Below are positions 1 to 8,523 of a stretch of 64,000 nt of DNA, one piece after another. Each line of letters begins with the position of its first letter. Positions within the stretch are counted from its first letter, which is position 1. Source of the DNA: Homoserinibacter sp. YIM 151385. GTDB lineage: Bacteria; Actinomycetota; Actinomycetes; Actinomycetales; Microbacteriaceae. Below the pieces are notes generated by a model. The model searched no databases. It saw nothing but the letters and a program-made list of their open reading frames with translations, and was not told the DNA's origin. The position numbers were made by a program, and so were the translations under genes. The stretch covers positions 2,728,001 through 2,792,000 of the forward strand of contig NZ_CP115175.1 of assembly GCF_027912415.1 (NCBI RefSeq), read 5' to 3'.

Positions 1-421
1 TCGTCGCGGGGCCGCCGGCGATGTGCACCGGGCGCTCGCCCGCCGCATCCCGCGCCCGCTCGAGCGCCGCGTGGATGCCGTCCGTGACGAAGTGGAAGGT
101 CGTGTCGCCGAGCGCGAGCGGCTCGCGCTCGTGATGCGTGAGGACGAACACGGGCGCGTGGTACGGCGGCTCGGGGCCCCACCAGCCCTGCCAGTCGCCC
201 GACCACGCGCCGCGCACCGGCCCGAACATGTTCCAGCCCATGATGTAGGCGCCGCCCGCGAGGATGCGCGCCTGCTCCTCGGTGTTCTCCTCGGGTGTCT
301 CGAACATCCAGCGGTGGAGGGCCATGCCCGGGATGTCGCCCATGGGCGACTCCTCGGTCTGCCCGGGCCCCGCGCCGTAGCCGTCGAGCGAGAGGGACAT
401 CGTCGCGTACACCGGGGACAT
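1..421 (-). CDS. Dihydrofolate reductase family protein (RibD C-terminal-like), partial
   Basis: This frame is open from an ATG at 421 to the window edge (140 codons), so the C-terminus is missing. The N-terminus reads MSPVYATMSLSLDGYGAGPG, which is the opening beta strand and SLDG segment of small stand-alone RibD_C/DHFR-like reductases. It is followed by an IMGWNMF stretch (usually 'GRxT/MG') and, near the edge, a HIAGGPAT segment that is the nucleotide-binding GG motif of the family. Family members are NADPH-dependent reductases of uncertain substrate, and no evidence here links it to folate. A TAGCGT hexamer lies 7 nt before the ATG, which supports both the start and a leaderless mRNA. 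I am confident of the family, not of the substrate. Confidence 0.8.
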   Translation of the reverse strand, partial: MSPVYATMSLSLDGYGAGPGQTEESPMGDIPGMALHRWMFETPEENTEEQARILAGGAYIMGWNMFGPVRGAWSGDWQGWWGPEPPYHAPVFVLTHHEREPLALGDTTFHFVTDGIHAALERARDAAGERPVHIAGGPAT

Positions 422-428
422 GCGGGTC

Positions 429-434
429 ACGCTA
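429..434 (-). promoter_or_regulatory. -10 hexamer of leaderless promoter (DHFR-like gene)
   Basis: TAGCGT on the minus strand lies 7 nt upstream of the ATG. A TCGACG hexamer 17 nt further upstream could act as a weak -35. Confidence 0.5.
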
Positions 435-466
435 GCCCCGTCGGGCCCGCGCGTCGAGGATGCCGC

Positions 467-2119
467 TCAGGCGGCGAGGTCGTGCGCGTCGAGGATCGTG
501 TAGGCGTAGCCCTGCTCGGCGAGGAAGCGCTGACGGTTCTGCGCGAAGTCCTGGTCGACGGTGTCGCGCGCCACGAGCGTGTAGAAGCTCGCCGGGAGCC
601 CCGACTCCTTCGGGCGGAGCAGGCGCCCGAGACGCTGCGCCTCCTCCTGCCGGGAGCCGAAGGAGCCCGAGACCTGGATGGCGACCGTCGCCTCCGGCAG
701 GTCGACCGAGAAGTTCGCCACCTTGGAGACGACGAGCACCTTCGTCTCGCCCTCGCGGAACGACTGGTACAGCCGCTCGCGCTCGTCGACCGGCGTCGCG
801 CCGGTCAGCTGGGGCGCATCCAGGGCCTCGGCCAGCTCCTCGATCTGGTCGAGGTACTGGCCGATCACGAGGATGCGCTCGCCCTCGTGCCTGGAGACGA
901 GATCCCGCACGACGCCGAGCTTCGCGGGCGCGGTCGCGGCGAGGCGGTAGCGCTCGTCGTCGGCGCTCGCCGCGTACTCGAGCCGCTCGCTCGCGGGCAG
1001 GTCGATCCGCACCTCGTAGCAGGCGGCGGGCGAGATGTAGCCCTGCGCCTCGATCTCCTTCCACGGCGCATCGAAGCGCTTCGGGCCGATCAGGGAGAAG
1101 ACGTCCGACTCGCGGCCGTCCTCGCGCACGAGCGTCGCCGTGAGGCCGAGCCGGCGGCGGGCCTGGAGGTCGGCCGTCAGCTTGAAGACGGGCGCCGGCA
1201 GCAGATGGACCTCGTCGTAGACGATGAGGCCCCAGTCGAGGGCGTCGAGCAGCGCGAGGTGCGTGTACTCGCCCTTCCGGCGCGAGGTGAGGATCTGGTA
1301 GGTCGCGATCGTGACCGGCCTGATCTCCTTCACCTGACCCGAGTACTCGCCGATCTCATCCTCGGTGAGCGTCGTGCGCTTGAGGAGCTCGGCCCGCCAC
1401 TGGCGCGCGCTCACCGCGTTCGTCACGAGGATGAGGGTGTTCGTCGAGGCCTCGGCCATGGCGCCCGCGCCGACGATCGTCTTGCCCGCGCCGCAGGGGA
1501 GCACGACGACGCCCGAGCCGTGCGCGAAGAAGTTCTCGACCGCGGCCTGCTGGTACGGCCGCAGCGACCAGCCCTCCTCCTCGAGGTCGATCGGGTGGGC
1601 GGTGCCGGGCGTGTAGCCGGCCGTGTCCTCCGCGGGCCAGCCGAGCTTCAGGAGCTCCTGCTTGACCTGGCCGCGCGCCCACGGCTGCAGCGTCCACTCG
1701 GTCGAGGAGCGGCGGATGCCGAGGAGCGGCCCCAGCTTCGAGCTGCGGGTGATCTCGGCGAGCACCGCCGGGTCGGTCGAGCTGATGAGCAGCTCGCCGG
1801 GCTCGTCGCCCTCGCCCGCCTCGCGGCTGATGACGAGGCGACCGTAGCGGGCCACCGTCTCCTCGATGTCGACCGAGACCGTCTGCGGGACCGGGAACTT
1901 CGCGTAGTCGTCGAGCGTGCGGAGCATCTGCTCGGCCGTGTGGCCGGCCGCGCGGGCGTTCCAGAGCCCCAGGCGCGTGATCCGGTAGGTGTGCACGTGC
2001 TCGGGCGCCCGCTCGAGCTCGGCGAAGACGGCGAGCTCGTGTCGCGCCTCCTCCGCCTGCGGGTGCGCGACCTCGAGCAGCACGGTGCGGTCGCTCTGGA
2101 CGATCAGCGGTCCGTTCAC
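467..2119 (-). CDS. XPB/ERCC3-type DNA helicase
   Basis: This is a 550-residue SF2 helicase of the bacterial XPB type, a 3'-5' DNA translocase family linked to repair. An N-terminal helicase-associated domain (about 1-110) is followed by Walker A (PCGAGKT, about 206-214), a DEVH box (YDEVH, about 300), the LTAT motif III, and the motif VI-like QRLGRLLRP near the C-terminus. I chose the GTG at 2119 because GGAAGGA sits just upstream and the protein then begins MNGPLIVQSDRTVLL, as homologues do. The in-frame ATG ten codons earlier lacks a ribosome site. The gene for a helicase-associated-domain protein lies upstream on the same strand, so both may act together, separated by a long palindrome. 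Family is certain; the role in repair is inferred. Confidence 0.93.
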   Translation of the reverse strand: MNGPLIVQSDRTVLLEVAHPQAEEARHELAVFAELERAPEHVHTYRITRLGLWNARAAGHTAEQMLRTLDDYAKFPVPQTVSVDIEETVARYGRLVISREAGEGDEPGELLISSTDPAVLAEITRSSKLGPLLGIRRSSTEWTLQPWARGQVKQELLKLGWPAEDTAGYTPGTAHPIDLEEEGWSLRPYQQAAVENFFAHGSGVVVLPCGAGKTIVGAGAMAEASTNTLILVTNAVSARQWRAELLKRTTLTEDEIGEYSGQVKEIRPVTIATYQILTSRRKGEYTHLALLDALDWGLIVYDEVHLLPAPVFKLTADLQARRRLGLTATLVREDGRESDVFSLIGPKRFDAPWKEIEAQGYISPAACYEVRIDLPASERLEYAASADDERYRLAATAPAKLGVVRDLVSRHEGERILVIGQYLDQIEELAEALDAPQLTGATPVDERERLYQSFREGETKVLVVSKVANFSVDLPEATVAIQVSGSFGSRQEEAQRLGRLLRPKESGLPASFYTLVARDTVDQDFAQNRQRFLAEQGYAYTILDAHDLAA

Positions 2120-2214
2120 GGGTGTCCTTCCGGGTGGGGAACCGCACAAGCCTAGGCGGGGCGGGTGTGCGGGCGCTGGGGGCGCGTCTCGCCGGTCTCG
2201 TCCCGACGCCGAAG

Positions 2215-2274
2215 GTGCCCGAACAGCCGCGAGCGCGGTCAGAAGTTCGCGCGCACTCGCGGCTGTTCGGGCAC
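2215..2274. repeat. 60-nt intergenic palindrome with perfect 19-bp arms
   Basis: The left arm at 2215-2233 (GTGCCCGAACAGCCGCGAG) and the right arm at 2256-2274 are perfect reverse complements around a 22-nt centre that has its own CGCG...CGCG inner pairing. It lies between two codirectional minus-strand helicase genes. No T-tract follows on either strand, so a simple terminator is unlikely. It looks like a REP-type element or an mRNA-processing hairpin. Confidence 0.85.
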
Positions 2275-2314
2275 GGTGGGGGCGCTGGAGGCGAGACCGC
2301 TGGACGGGAGGCCG

Positions 2315-4201
2315 TCAGTCGAGCGTGGCGACCGCGGTGATCGAGGAGAGCGGCAGGGTCCGCTCGAGGTCCGCGCGCGCATCCCGGCCGCGCAGGCGCC
2401 CGCCCGCGACGCTCGACGGCTCGAGCCGCAGCTCCACCTCGCCGCCGTCCGGCATCCGCACCGTCACCGCGACGATCGTGCGGCTCTTCGCCGCGAGCTC
2501 CAGCTGCCGCGCGATCCAGGCCTCGCCGCTCGTCTGATCGCCCGACTCGGCGCCCGTCGACTCGCGCAGCCGCGCGACGAGGACCTCCGCGGCCGAGGGC
2601 GCCGGCGCCGGCTCCTCCGCGCGGCGGCGGTCGCGGCGCAGCTGCACGATGCGGCCCTCCTCGTCCTCCGCGATCGCCGGGTAGCGCGCATCCACGAGGC
2701 TCCAGAACACGACGGCGGGATCGACGCGGCTCAGCAGCCGGTGCGGTCCCGTCCGGCGCAGCCCGATCGGCCCGAGCGCCTGGTCGACCGCGAGCTGGTC
2801 GATGAGCGCCGGCTCCTCGGCGCGGACGGCCGTCCGCATCCCGCCCTCCCGCTCGGCCGAGTCGAGGGGGAGCGCGCTGACCCGGAGGCTGCCGAAGCGC
2901 CCGGCGGTGTCGCGCAGCAGGTAGTCGAGCGGCTGCGGGACGCCCGTGAGCGAGAGCTCCTCCATGAAGGCGCGGATGCCCTCTGCCGTCCAGCCCTCGG
3001 CGAGCGCGCGCGAGAGGCTCGCGGCGGTGACGCGGTAGCTCGAGGCGAGGCCCCGCCCCTCGGCGTCCGCGATCTGGCGGAGCCGCGCATCCAGCCGCGC
3101 CTGGAGGGGGCCGGGGGAGATCACGGTGAGGTCGTGCTGGAGGTAGACCCGGTCGACCTCGGCGGGGAAGCGCGGGCGGATCGCCTCGCCGGCCGCCGCC
3201 GCGCCCTCCTCGAGCAGCACGCGCGCCACCCCGGAGGGCAGCCCCTCGGCGACGAGGCCCAGCAGCTCGGCCTCGCGCGTCGCCGTCTCGACGCGCTCCT
3301 GCATCCACGCGCCGCCCGCCGGGTAGGACCAGTCGATCCACTCGCGGAGCGTGTCGCCCCAGCGGCTGTGGCGGCGCGCGGAGAGGAGCTCGCGCACGTC
3401 GTCGGGGAGGCGCTCGAGCCAGGCCTCGGCCAGCCTCGCCCAGCGGGCCACGGCGTCCCCGTCGAGCCAGGCGTCCGCCTCGGCGCCCGCGACCCAGGCC
3501 TCGGGGGCGCCGCTCGCGATACCCGCACGCGCCGCGAGCTCGAGCAGGACCGGCACGTCGTCCGCCTCGATCGCGGCGGCCGCGGCGATGCGGCGGGCAT
3601 CCGGGAGGGCGAGCCCGCCCTTCGCGAGGCGGCGGCCGGGCTCACGGCGCAGCTCGAGCACGAGATCCGTCGCGGCGCTCGCCGTGTGGAAGGCCCGCTC
3701 GCCGGCACCGCGCTCGGCGCGCTCGTCGGGCTCCGCGACCGCGTCGAGCATCGCCGGCGGCGGGCGCCAGAGCAGCTCGTCGAGGGCGGGGAGGCCGAAG
3801 GAGGGCCAGGCGGCGAGCTGCTCGATCACCGCATCCCACGGGGCGAAGCGGCCCGACTCCTCGCCGAGGAGGGCGGCATCCACCGCGACCCGCGCCGCCG
3901 CGCGCACCGCGGCGAGGTCGTCGCTGCCGACGCGCTCGGCGAGCTCGCGGGCGGTCGCCGCGCCGCCGCGGCCCGAGGAGTGCTCGGCCGCGGCCCCGAG
4001 CACCGCGAGCGTGCGGCGATCGAGGCGCTCGAGCGCCGACTGCACGCCCGCGCGCTCGAGCAGCGCCTCCGCGAGGTCGAACCAGTCGCGGATGCCGGCC
4101 GAGCGCAGCCGCCGCGACTCGATGAGCGCGCGGAGGGCGTCGTCGTCGAGCGCGCGCAGCCGGGCCGCGAGCGCGAGCGCCGAGCTGCTACCGCTCGGCA
4201 T
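2315..4201 (-). CDS. Helicase-associated domain-containing protein (XPB/Ssl2-like N-terminal family)
   Basis: This 628-residue protein has an all-helical N-terminal part rich in Leu/Ala/Arg and a mixed C-terminal region (about 400-510). The latter contains 'LARLRQIADAEG... RALAEGWTAEGI.. FMEELS..GVPQPLDYLLRD', the signature of the helicase-associated domain also found at the N-terminus of XPB-like helicases. No Walker A or DEAD box is present, so it is not itself a helicase. I placed the start at ATG 4201 (MPSGSSSALALAARLRALDDD) because the frame upstream is low-complexity Ser and reads through the neighbouring gene. Its start overlaps the end of the small membrane protein gene by 14 nt, and the XPB-like helicase lies downstream. 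It may be the helicase's partner; this is inference. Confidence 0.85.
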   Translation of the reverse strand: MPSGSSSALALAARLRALDDDALRALIESRRLRSAGIRDWFDLAEALLERAGVQSALERLDRRTLAVLGAAAEHSSGRGGAATARELAERVGSDDLAAVRAAARVAVDAALLGEESGRFAPWDAVIEQLAAWPSFGLPALDELLWRPPPAMLDAVAEPDERAERGAGERAFHTASAATDLVLELRREPGRRLAKGGLALPDARRIAAAAAIEADDVPVLLELAARAGIASGAPEAWVAGAEADAWLDGDAVARWARLAEAWLERLPDDVRELLSARRHSRWGDTLREWIDWSYPAGGAWMQERVETATREAELLGLVAEGLPSGVARVLLEEGAAAAGEAIRPRFPAEVDRVYLQHDLTVISPGPLQARLDARLRQIADAEGRGLASSYRVTAASLSRALAEGWTAEGIRAFMEELSLTGVPQPLDYLLRDTAGRFGSLRVSALPLDSAEREGGMRTAVRAEEPALIDQLAVDQALGPIGLRRTGPHRLLSRVDPAVVFWSLVDARYPAIAEDEEGRIVQLRRDRRRAEEPAPAPSAAEVLVARLRESTGAESGDQTSGEAWIARQLELAAKSRTIVAVTVRMPDGGEVELRLEPSSVAGGRLRGRDARADLERTLPLSSITAVATLD

Positions 4202-4451
4202 CCCCGGCTTCCCGGCGGCGCCGCACGATGCTGACGACGAGCAGGACGATGATGAGGACGAAGGCGATCGGCAGGCCGATGCCGGGGAGGATGAAGACGG
4301 CGGGCCAGATGCCCTCGCCGAACTCCGCATCCGTGAAGGTGCCGACCATGGTCGCGACGAAGCAGGCCAGCGAGATCGCCACGACCGACACGATCATGTA
4401 CGCCAGCACTCGTTCGATACGATTGGCGCTCACCGGGGTGTCATCTGCCAC
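4188..4451 (-). CDS. Small two-helix membrane protein
   Basis: This is an 87-residue protein with two hydrophobic segments (about 15-40, MIVSVVAISLACFVATMVG, and about 52-75, PGIGLPIAFVLIIVLLVVSI) and a basic RRRRE tail, so both ends are probably cytoplasmic. I recognise no family beyond small actinobacterial membrane proteins. The start is GTG at 4451, preceded at 6 nt by TATCCT, a leaderless layout. Its 3' end overlaps the start of the helicase-associated gene by 14 nt, so the two are cotranscribed. It diverges from the cold-shock gene. Confidence 0.75.
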   Translation of the reverse strand: MADDTPVSANRIERVLAYMIVSVVAISLACFVATMVGTFTDAEFGEGIWPAVFILPGIGLPIAFVLIIVLLVVSIVRRRREAGDAER

Positions 4452-4457
4452 CCGTCA

Positions 4458-4463
4458 AGGATA
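4458..4463 (-). promoter_or_regulatory. -10 hexamer of leaderless promoter (small membrane protein)
   Basis: TATCCT on the minus strand, with 6 nt to the GTG start. Confidence 0.5.
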
Positions 4464-4524
4464 CGGCCCCTTCGGGGGGCGAGGATGTCGCGGCCGACAG
4501 GCCCGACGAGGAGAGGTTCCGCCC

Positions 4525-4905
4525 ATGCCGACCGGCAAGGTCAAGTTCTACGACGAGGAGAAGGGCTTCGGCTTCATCGCCTCCGACGACGGCTCGGAGG
4601 TCTTCCTCCACGCCTCGGCGCTCCCCGCCGGCGCCACCGTGCGCAGCGGCAGCCGCCTCGAGTTCGGCATCGCCGACGGCAAGCGCGGCGCGCAGGCGCT
4701 CTCCGTGCGCGTGCTCGACGCCCCGACCCCGCTCTCGAAGATCAACCGCCGCAGCGCCGACGACATGGCCGTCGTCATCGAGGACCTCGTGAAGCTCCTC
4801 GACGGGATCGGCTCCGGCCTCCGCCGCGGACGCTACCCCGACCGCGCGCACGGCGCGAAGATCGCGGCCGTGCTGCGGCGCGTCGCCGACGACCTCGATG
4901 CCTGA
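4525..4905 (+). CDS. Cold-shock domain protein with C-terminal extension
   Basis: This is a 126-residue protein. Residues 1-66 are a cold-shock domain with RNP1 KGFGFI (13-18) and RNP2 VFLH (26-29), which bind single-stranded RNA or DNA. A further 60 residues (about 67-126, 'SKINRRSADDMAVVIEDLVKLLDGIG...') form a helical extension that the 67-residue CspA type lacks but several actinobacterial homologues carry. The start at ATG 4525 follows GAGGAGAGG. Its last codons overlap the start of the DUF3027 gene by 8 nt, so the two are translationally coupled. The function of the extension is unknown. Confidence 0.93.
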   Translation: MPTGKVKFYDEEKGFGFIASDDGSEVFLHASALPAGATVRSGSRLEFGIADGKRGAQALSVRVLDAPTPLSKINRRSADDMAVVIEDLVKLLDGIGSGLRRGRYPDRAHGAKIAAVLRRVADDLDA

Positions 4906-5440
4906 GCCCGTGTCCGACGCCGGATCGCGGGAGGACGTCGCCCGCGCGGCGCTGCTCGAGATCACGCCCGCGTCGACCATCGGCGACTTCCTCGGCGAGG
5001 AGCGCGAGGACGAGCGCGTGCTCACCCTGCGCTTCGCGTCGACCATGCTCGGCTACCCGGGCTGGCGCTGGACGGTCAGCGTCGCGGAGCTCTCGGGCGA
5101 GGCGCCCACCGTGCTCGAGGCCGAGCTCGTCCCCGGCGACGGCGCGCTGCTCGCGCCCGACTGGGTGCCGTGGTCGGAGCGCCTCGAGGAGTACCGTGCG
5201 GCGCAGGCCGCGGCGGCGGAGGGCGATGAGGATGCGGACGACGACGGCGAATCGGACGACGAGGCCCCGGACGAGGACGACGACGCGGACGATACGGACT
5301 CGGATGACGACGACTCGGACGACGAAGACGGCGAGCTCCACGATCACGGCGACGACGTCTACGACGGCATCGACATCGAGCACGCCGACGAGGACGCGGA
5401 CGACGCCGCGGCGGAGGCGGACGACGAGTCCGCCCGCTGA
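4898..5440 (+). CDS. DUF3027 family protein with acidic tail
   Basis: This is a 180-residue protein. Residues 1-105 match the actinobacterial DUF3027 pattern (ARAALLEIT...VGDFLG-like, then 'LTLRFASTMLGYPGWRWTVSVA' and 'LLAPDWVPWSERLEEYR'). The remaining 70 residues are almost entirely Asp/Glu with Ala, an extreme acidic tail likely to be disordered. The start overlaps the end of the cold-shock gene, giving a two-gene unit. The pairing suggests a nucleic-acid-linked role, but no activity is known for the domain. The acidic tail could mimic DNA or modulate binding of the cold-shock protein; this is speculation. Confidence 0.85.
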   Translation: MPEPVSDAGSREDVARAALLEITPASTIGDFLGEEREDERVLTLRFASTMLGYPGWRWTVSVAELSGEAPTVLEAELVPGDGALLAPDWVPWSERLEEYRAAQAAAAEGDEDADDDGESDDEAPDEDDDADDTDSDDDDSDDEDGELHDHGDDVYDGIDIEHADEDADDAAAEADDESAR

Positions 5441-5452
5441 GGGCTCGGGCCT

Positions 5453-5692
5453 TCAGTCCTTCGAGGTCCGGAGCAGCAGCGAGAGCAGGCCGACCACGCC
5501 GAGTGCGAGGCCCGCGACGCAGGTCCACAGCATCCAGATCTGCCCGGCCTCCAGGATCGGGGTGAGCAGCACGAGCATGACCGCGAGCGCCGCGATCCAC
5601 AGCGCGATGCCGACGAGCAGCACCTTGCGGTCGTCCGTCTTCACGGGCGCCGGGCTCGGCCGGCGCTCGGACTCCTTGACCCACAGGCGCAT
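5453..5692 (-). CDS. DUF2530 family membrane protein
   Basis: This is a 79-residue protein with a short basic N-terminus (MRLWVKESERRPSPAPVKTD) and two transmembrane helices (about 24-45 and 50-72), matching the two-helix DUF2530 proteins of actinobacteria. No function is known. Its -10 hexamer TAGGCT begins on the TAG stop codon of serC, so it has its own promoter despite being directly downstream of serC. It converges with the DUF3027 gene with only 12 nt between stops. Confidence 0.85.
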   Translation of the reverse strand: MRLWVKESERRPSPAPVKTDDRKVLLVGIALWIAALAVMLVLLTPILEAGQIWMLWTCVAGLALGVVGLLSLLLRTSKD

Positions 5693-5701
5693 GCGGGAAG
5701 C

Positions 5702-6826
<1,125 letters not shown>

Positions 6827-6916
6827 GGGGCGCGCGGCGGCGCGACCCGCTCGGCGGCGGAGCCTGTGCGCAGACTAGGCTGAGCAGGCCGCTCTGGCGC
6901 CCCTGGGAGGAACACG

Positions 6917-7603
6917 ATGTCCGATCTCGTCGACACGACGGAGATGTATCTCCGCACGATCCTCGACCTCGAGGAAGAGCACATCGTGCCGCTCCGCGCC
7001 CGCATCTCGGAGCGCCTCGGCCACTCCGGCCCCACCGTCTCGCAGACGATCGGCCGCATGGAGCGCGACGGCCTCGTCACCGTCGAGGGCGACCGCCACC
7101 TCGAGCTCACCCCCGAGGGCCGCTCGCGCGCCCTCCACGTCATGCGCAAGCACCGCCTCGCGGAGCGCCTCCTCGCCGACGTCATCGGCCTCGACTGGGC
7201 GTACGTCCACGACGAGGCGTGCCGCTGGGAGCACGTCATGAGCGAGCAGGTCGAGCGCCGCCTCCTCGAGATCCTCGACCACCCCACGGAGTCGCCCTAC
7301 GGCAACCCCATCCCCGCGCTGGACGAGCTGGGGGATGCGCCGGCCGGCCGCTTCATGGACGGCGTCGTCAGCATCGTCGACCGCGTCAGGGGGGAGGCCG
7401 GGGTCGTCTCCGGCACCGTGCGCCGCCTGGGCGAGCCCGTGCAGTTCGAGCCGGAGCTGCTGCAGCAGCTGCAGGCCGCGGGCGTCGTGCCCGGCGCGAC
7501 CGTCGAGCTCGGCTCGGAGGGCTCGTACGTCGTGGTCCGCGTCGACGGCGAGGGCCTCGAGCTGCCGGCCGAGGTCGCGCAGCACATCTACGTCTCCGCG
7601 TAG
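6917..7603 (+). CDS. DtxR/IdeR/MntR-type metal-dependent transcriptional regulator
   Basis: This is a 228-residue three-domain regulator. The winged helix (1-72) begins LVDTTEMYLRTILDLEEE and contains the recognition segment HSGPTVSQTIGRMERDGL. The dimerisation and metal-binding domain (73-140) contains VMRKHRLAERLLADVIGLDW, with CRWEHVMSEQVE supplying the Cys/Glu/His ligands of the iron-type site. A C-terminal SH3-like FeoA domain (about 150-228) follows. Such proteins repress uptake or storage genes when bound to Fe2+ or Mn2+. It is preceded by GGGAGGA at good spacing, with a TAGGCT at 6874-6879 as a probable -10, so this mRNA has a leader. Iron versus manganese cannot be settled from the sequence alone. 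Confidence 0.93.
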   Translation: MSDLVDTTEMYLRTILDLEEEHIVPLRARISERLGHSGPTVSQTIGRMERDGLVTVEGDRHLELTPEGRSRALHVMRKHRLAERLLADVIGLDWAYVHDEACRWEHVMSEQVERRLLEILDHPTESPYGNPIPALDELGDAPAGRFMDGVVSIVDRVRGEAGVVSGTVRRLGEPVQFEPELLQQLQAAGVVPGATVELGSEGSYVVVRVDGEGLELPAEVAQHIYVSA

Positions 7604-7718
7604 CGCGCCCTCGCCCAGGTGAACGCCGCATGACGCGGCGCGCCACTGCGGGCGCTTTTCCGGCATCCGCCGTATCCTGGCCTCCTCGAAGCCGAATCAG
7701 GACGAGAGGGAGAGCCGA

Positions 7719-7823
7719 ATGCCGGGGACGCACCGCATCCAAACCGTGGATGCCCGTGCCGTGTTCCGCATACGGCACTGCGGTCGGCCCAGCGTGCACT
7801 GTCTCGCTCGGGTGACGTTGTAA
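7719..7823 (+). CDS. Putative 34-residue leader peptide upstream of the HNH gene
   Basis: A 35-codon frame starts at ATG 7719 behind GAGAGGGAGAG, and its TAA (7821-7823) runs into the 5' arm of a strong terminator hairpin. The peptide is basic and includes FRIRHCGRPSVHC. It contains an ATA isoleucine codon, which looks rare beside its neighbours. A TATCCT at 7673-7678 could be its -10. The arrangement (promoter, short ORF, stop touching the hairpin, then the HNH gene at 7941) is that of a transcription attenuator, or of a separate small transcript. It may not be translated; no homologue is recognised. Confidence 0.45.
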   Translation: MPGTHRIQTVDARAVFRIRHCGRPSVHCLARVTL

Positions 7824-7851
7824 GGCGCTGTCGTTCACGACGGCGCCTTTT
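7822..7851 (+). terminator. Intrinsic terminator/attenuator, 12-bp stem, TTCA loop
   Basis: The arms at 7822-7833 (AAGGCGCTGTCG) and 7838-7849 pair fully (one T-G wobble) around the loop TTCA and are followed by TTTTCTCGTCTT. It lies 90 nt before the HNH gene. Confidence 0.85.
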
Positions 7852-7940
7852 CTCGTCTTCCGGCCCCCGCTCGCCCAGCTCCGACTCCGGGACAGCAGTT
7901 CGAGCGCCTGCAAGCCAGCAGGCCGGCCCGAGAGGACGAC

Positions 7941-8438
7941 ATGCGCACCCTGGTACTGAACGCCGGCTACGAGCCGCTCGCGGTCATCAGCTTCAAGCGA
8001 GCCCTCGTGCTCGTCATGACCGGCAAGGCGACGATCCTGGAGCGGGACGACGAGCATCCCGTGCTCGCCGCCCACGCCGCGTGGGATCGCCCGAGCGTGA
8101 TCCTGCTGACCCGCTACGTGCGATTGCCGAGGGGGCGCGCCGTGCCCGTCTCACGTCGCGGGGTGCTGCGGCGGGATGCGCAGCGCTGCGGGTACTGCGG
8201 CTCGGCGGCGTCGACGATCGACCACATCCAGCCGCGCTCGCGGGGCGGACAGGACACCTGGGAGAACCTCGTCGCCTGCTGCCTGCGCTGCAACAACGTG
8301 AAGGGCGACCGCACGCCGCAGGAGATGGGGTGGACGCTGCGGGTGCCGCCGCGTCCGCCGCGCGGGACGATGTGGCTGGTGCGCGGGGTGGAGCGGCCGA
8401 CGCCGGAGTGGGACACGTATCTGGCGCCGGCGGCGTAG
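7941..8438 (+). CDS. HNH endonuclease family protein
   Basis: This is a 165-residue protein. An N-terminal part of about 75 residues opens with MRTLVLNAGYEPLAVISFKRA, highly typical of a widespread actinobacterial HNH family. The HNH core follows: a zinc-binding CGYC (83-86), the catalytic DHIQPRSRGG (D94, H95), the ENL asparagine (109), and the second zinc pair CLRC (114-117). A C-terminal WTLRVPPRPPRGTMW segment completes it. It is chromosomal and conserved rather than phage-linked here, with no large terminase gene nearby. AGAGGA precedes the ATG. A small ORF and terminator sit just upstream, so expression may be attenuated. The biological substrate of the family is not known to me. Confidence 0.92.
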   Translation: MRTLVLNAGYEPLAVISFKRALVLVMTGKATILERDDEHPVLAAHAAWDRPSVILLTRYVRLPRGRAVPVSRRGVLRRDAQRCGYCGSAASTIDHIQPRSRGGQDTWENLVACCLRCNNVKGDRTPQEMGWTLRVPPRPPRGTMWLVRGVERPTPEWDTYLAPAA

Positions 8439-8464
8439 TGCCCGGCCGGGTCCGTTACCCGAGC

Positions 8465-8493
8465 GTGACAATCCGGGAGTCCTCGCGTACCCT
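8465..8493 (+). promoter_or_regulatory. Housekeeping-type promoter of the CHAP gene
   Basis: GTGACA (8465-8470) and TACCCT (8488-8493) are separated by exactly 17 nt. A GGAGG ribosome site (8511-8515) and the TTG start at 8524 follow. Confidence 0.65.
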
Positions 8494-8523
8494 CGAAAGG
8501 TCGCCAACCCGGAGGCTTTCATC

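Noticed and set aside
23-2155. A 710-codon open frame on the plus strand antisense to the XPB gene
   Set aside because: It overlaps the firmly identified helicase and is low-complexity, a typical high-GC shadow.
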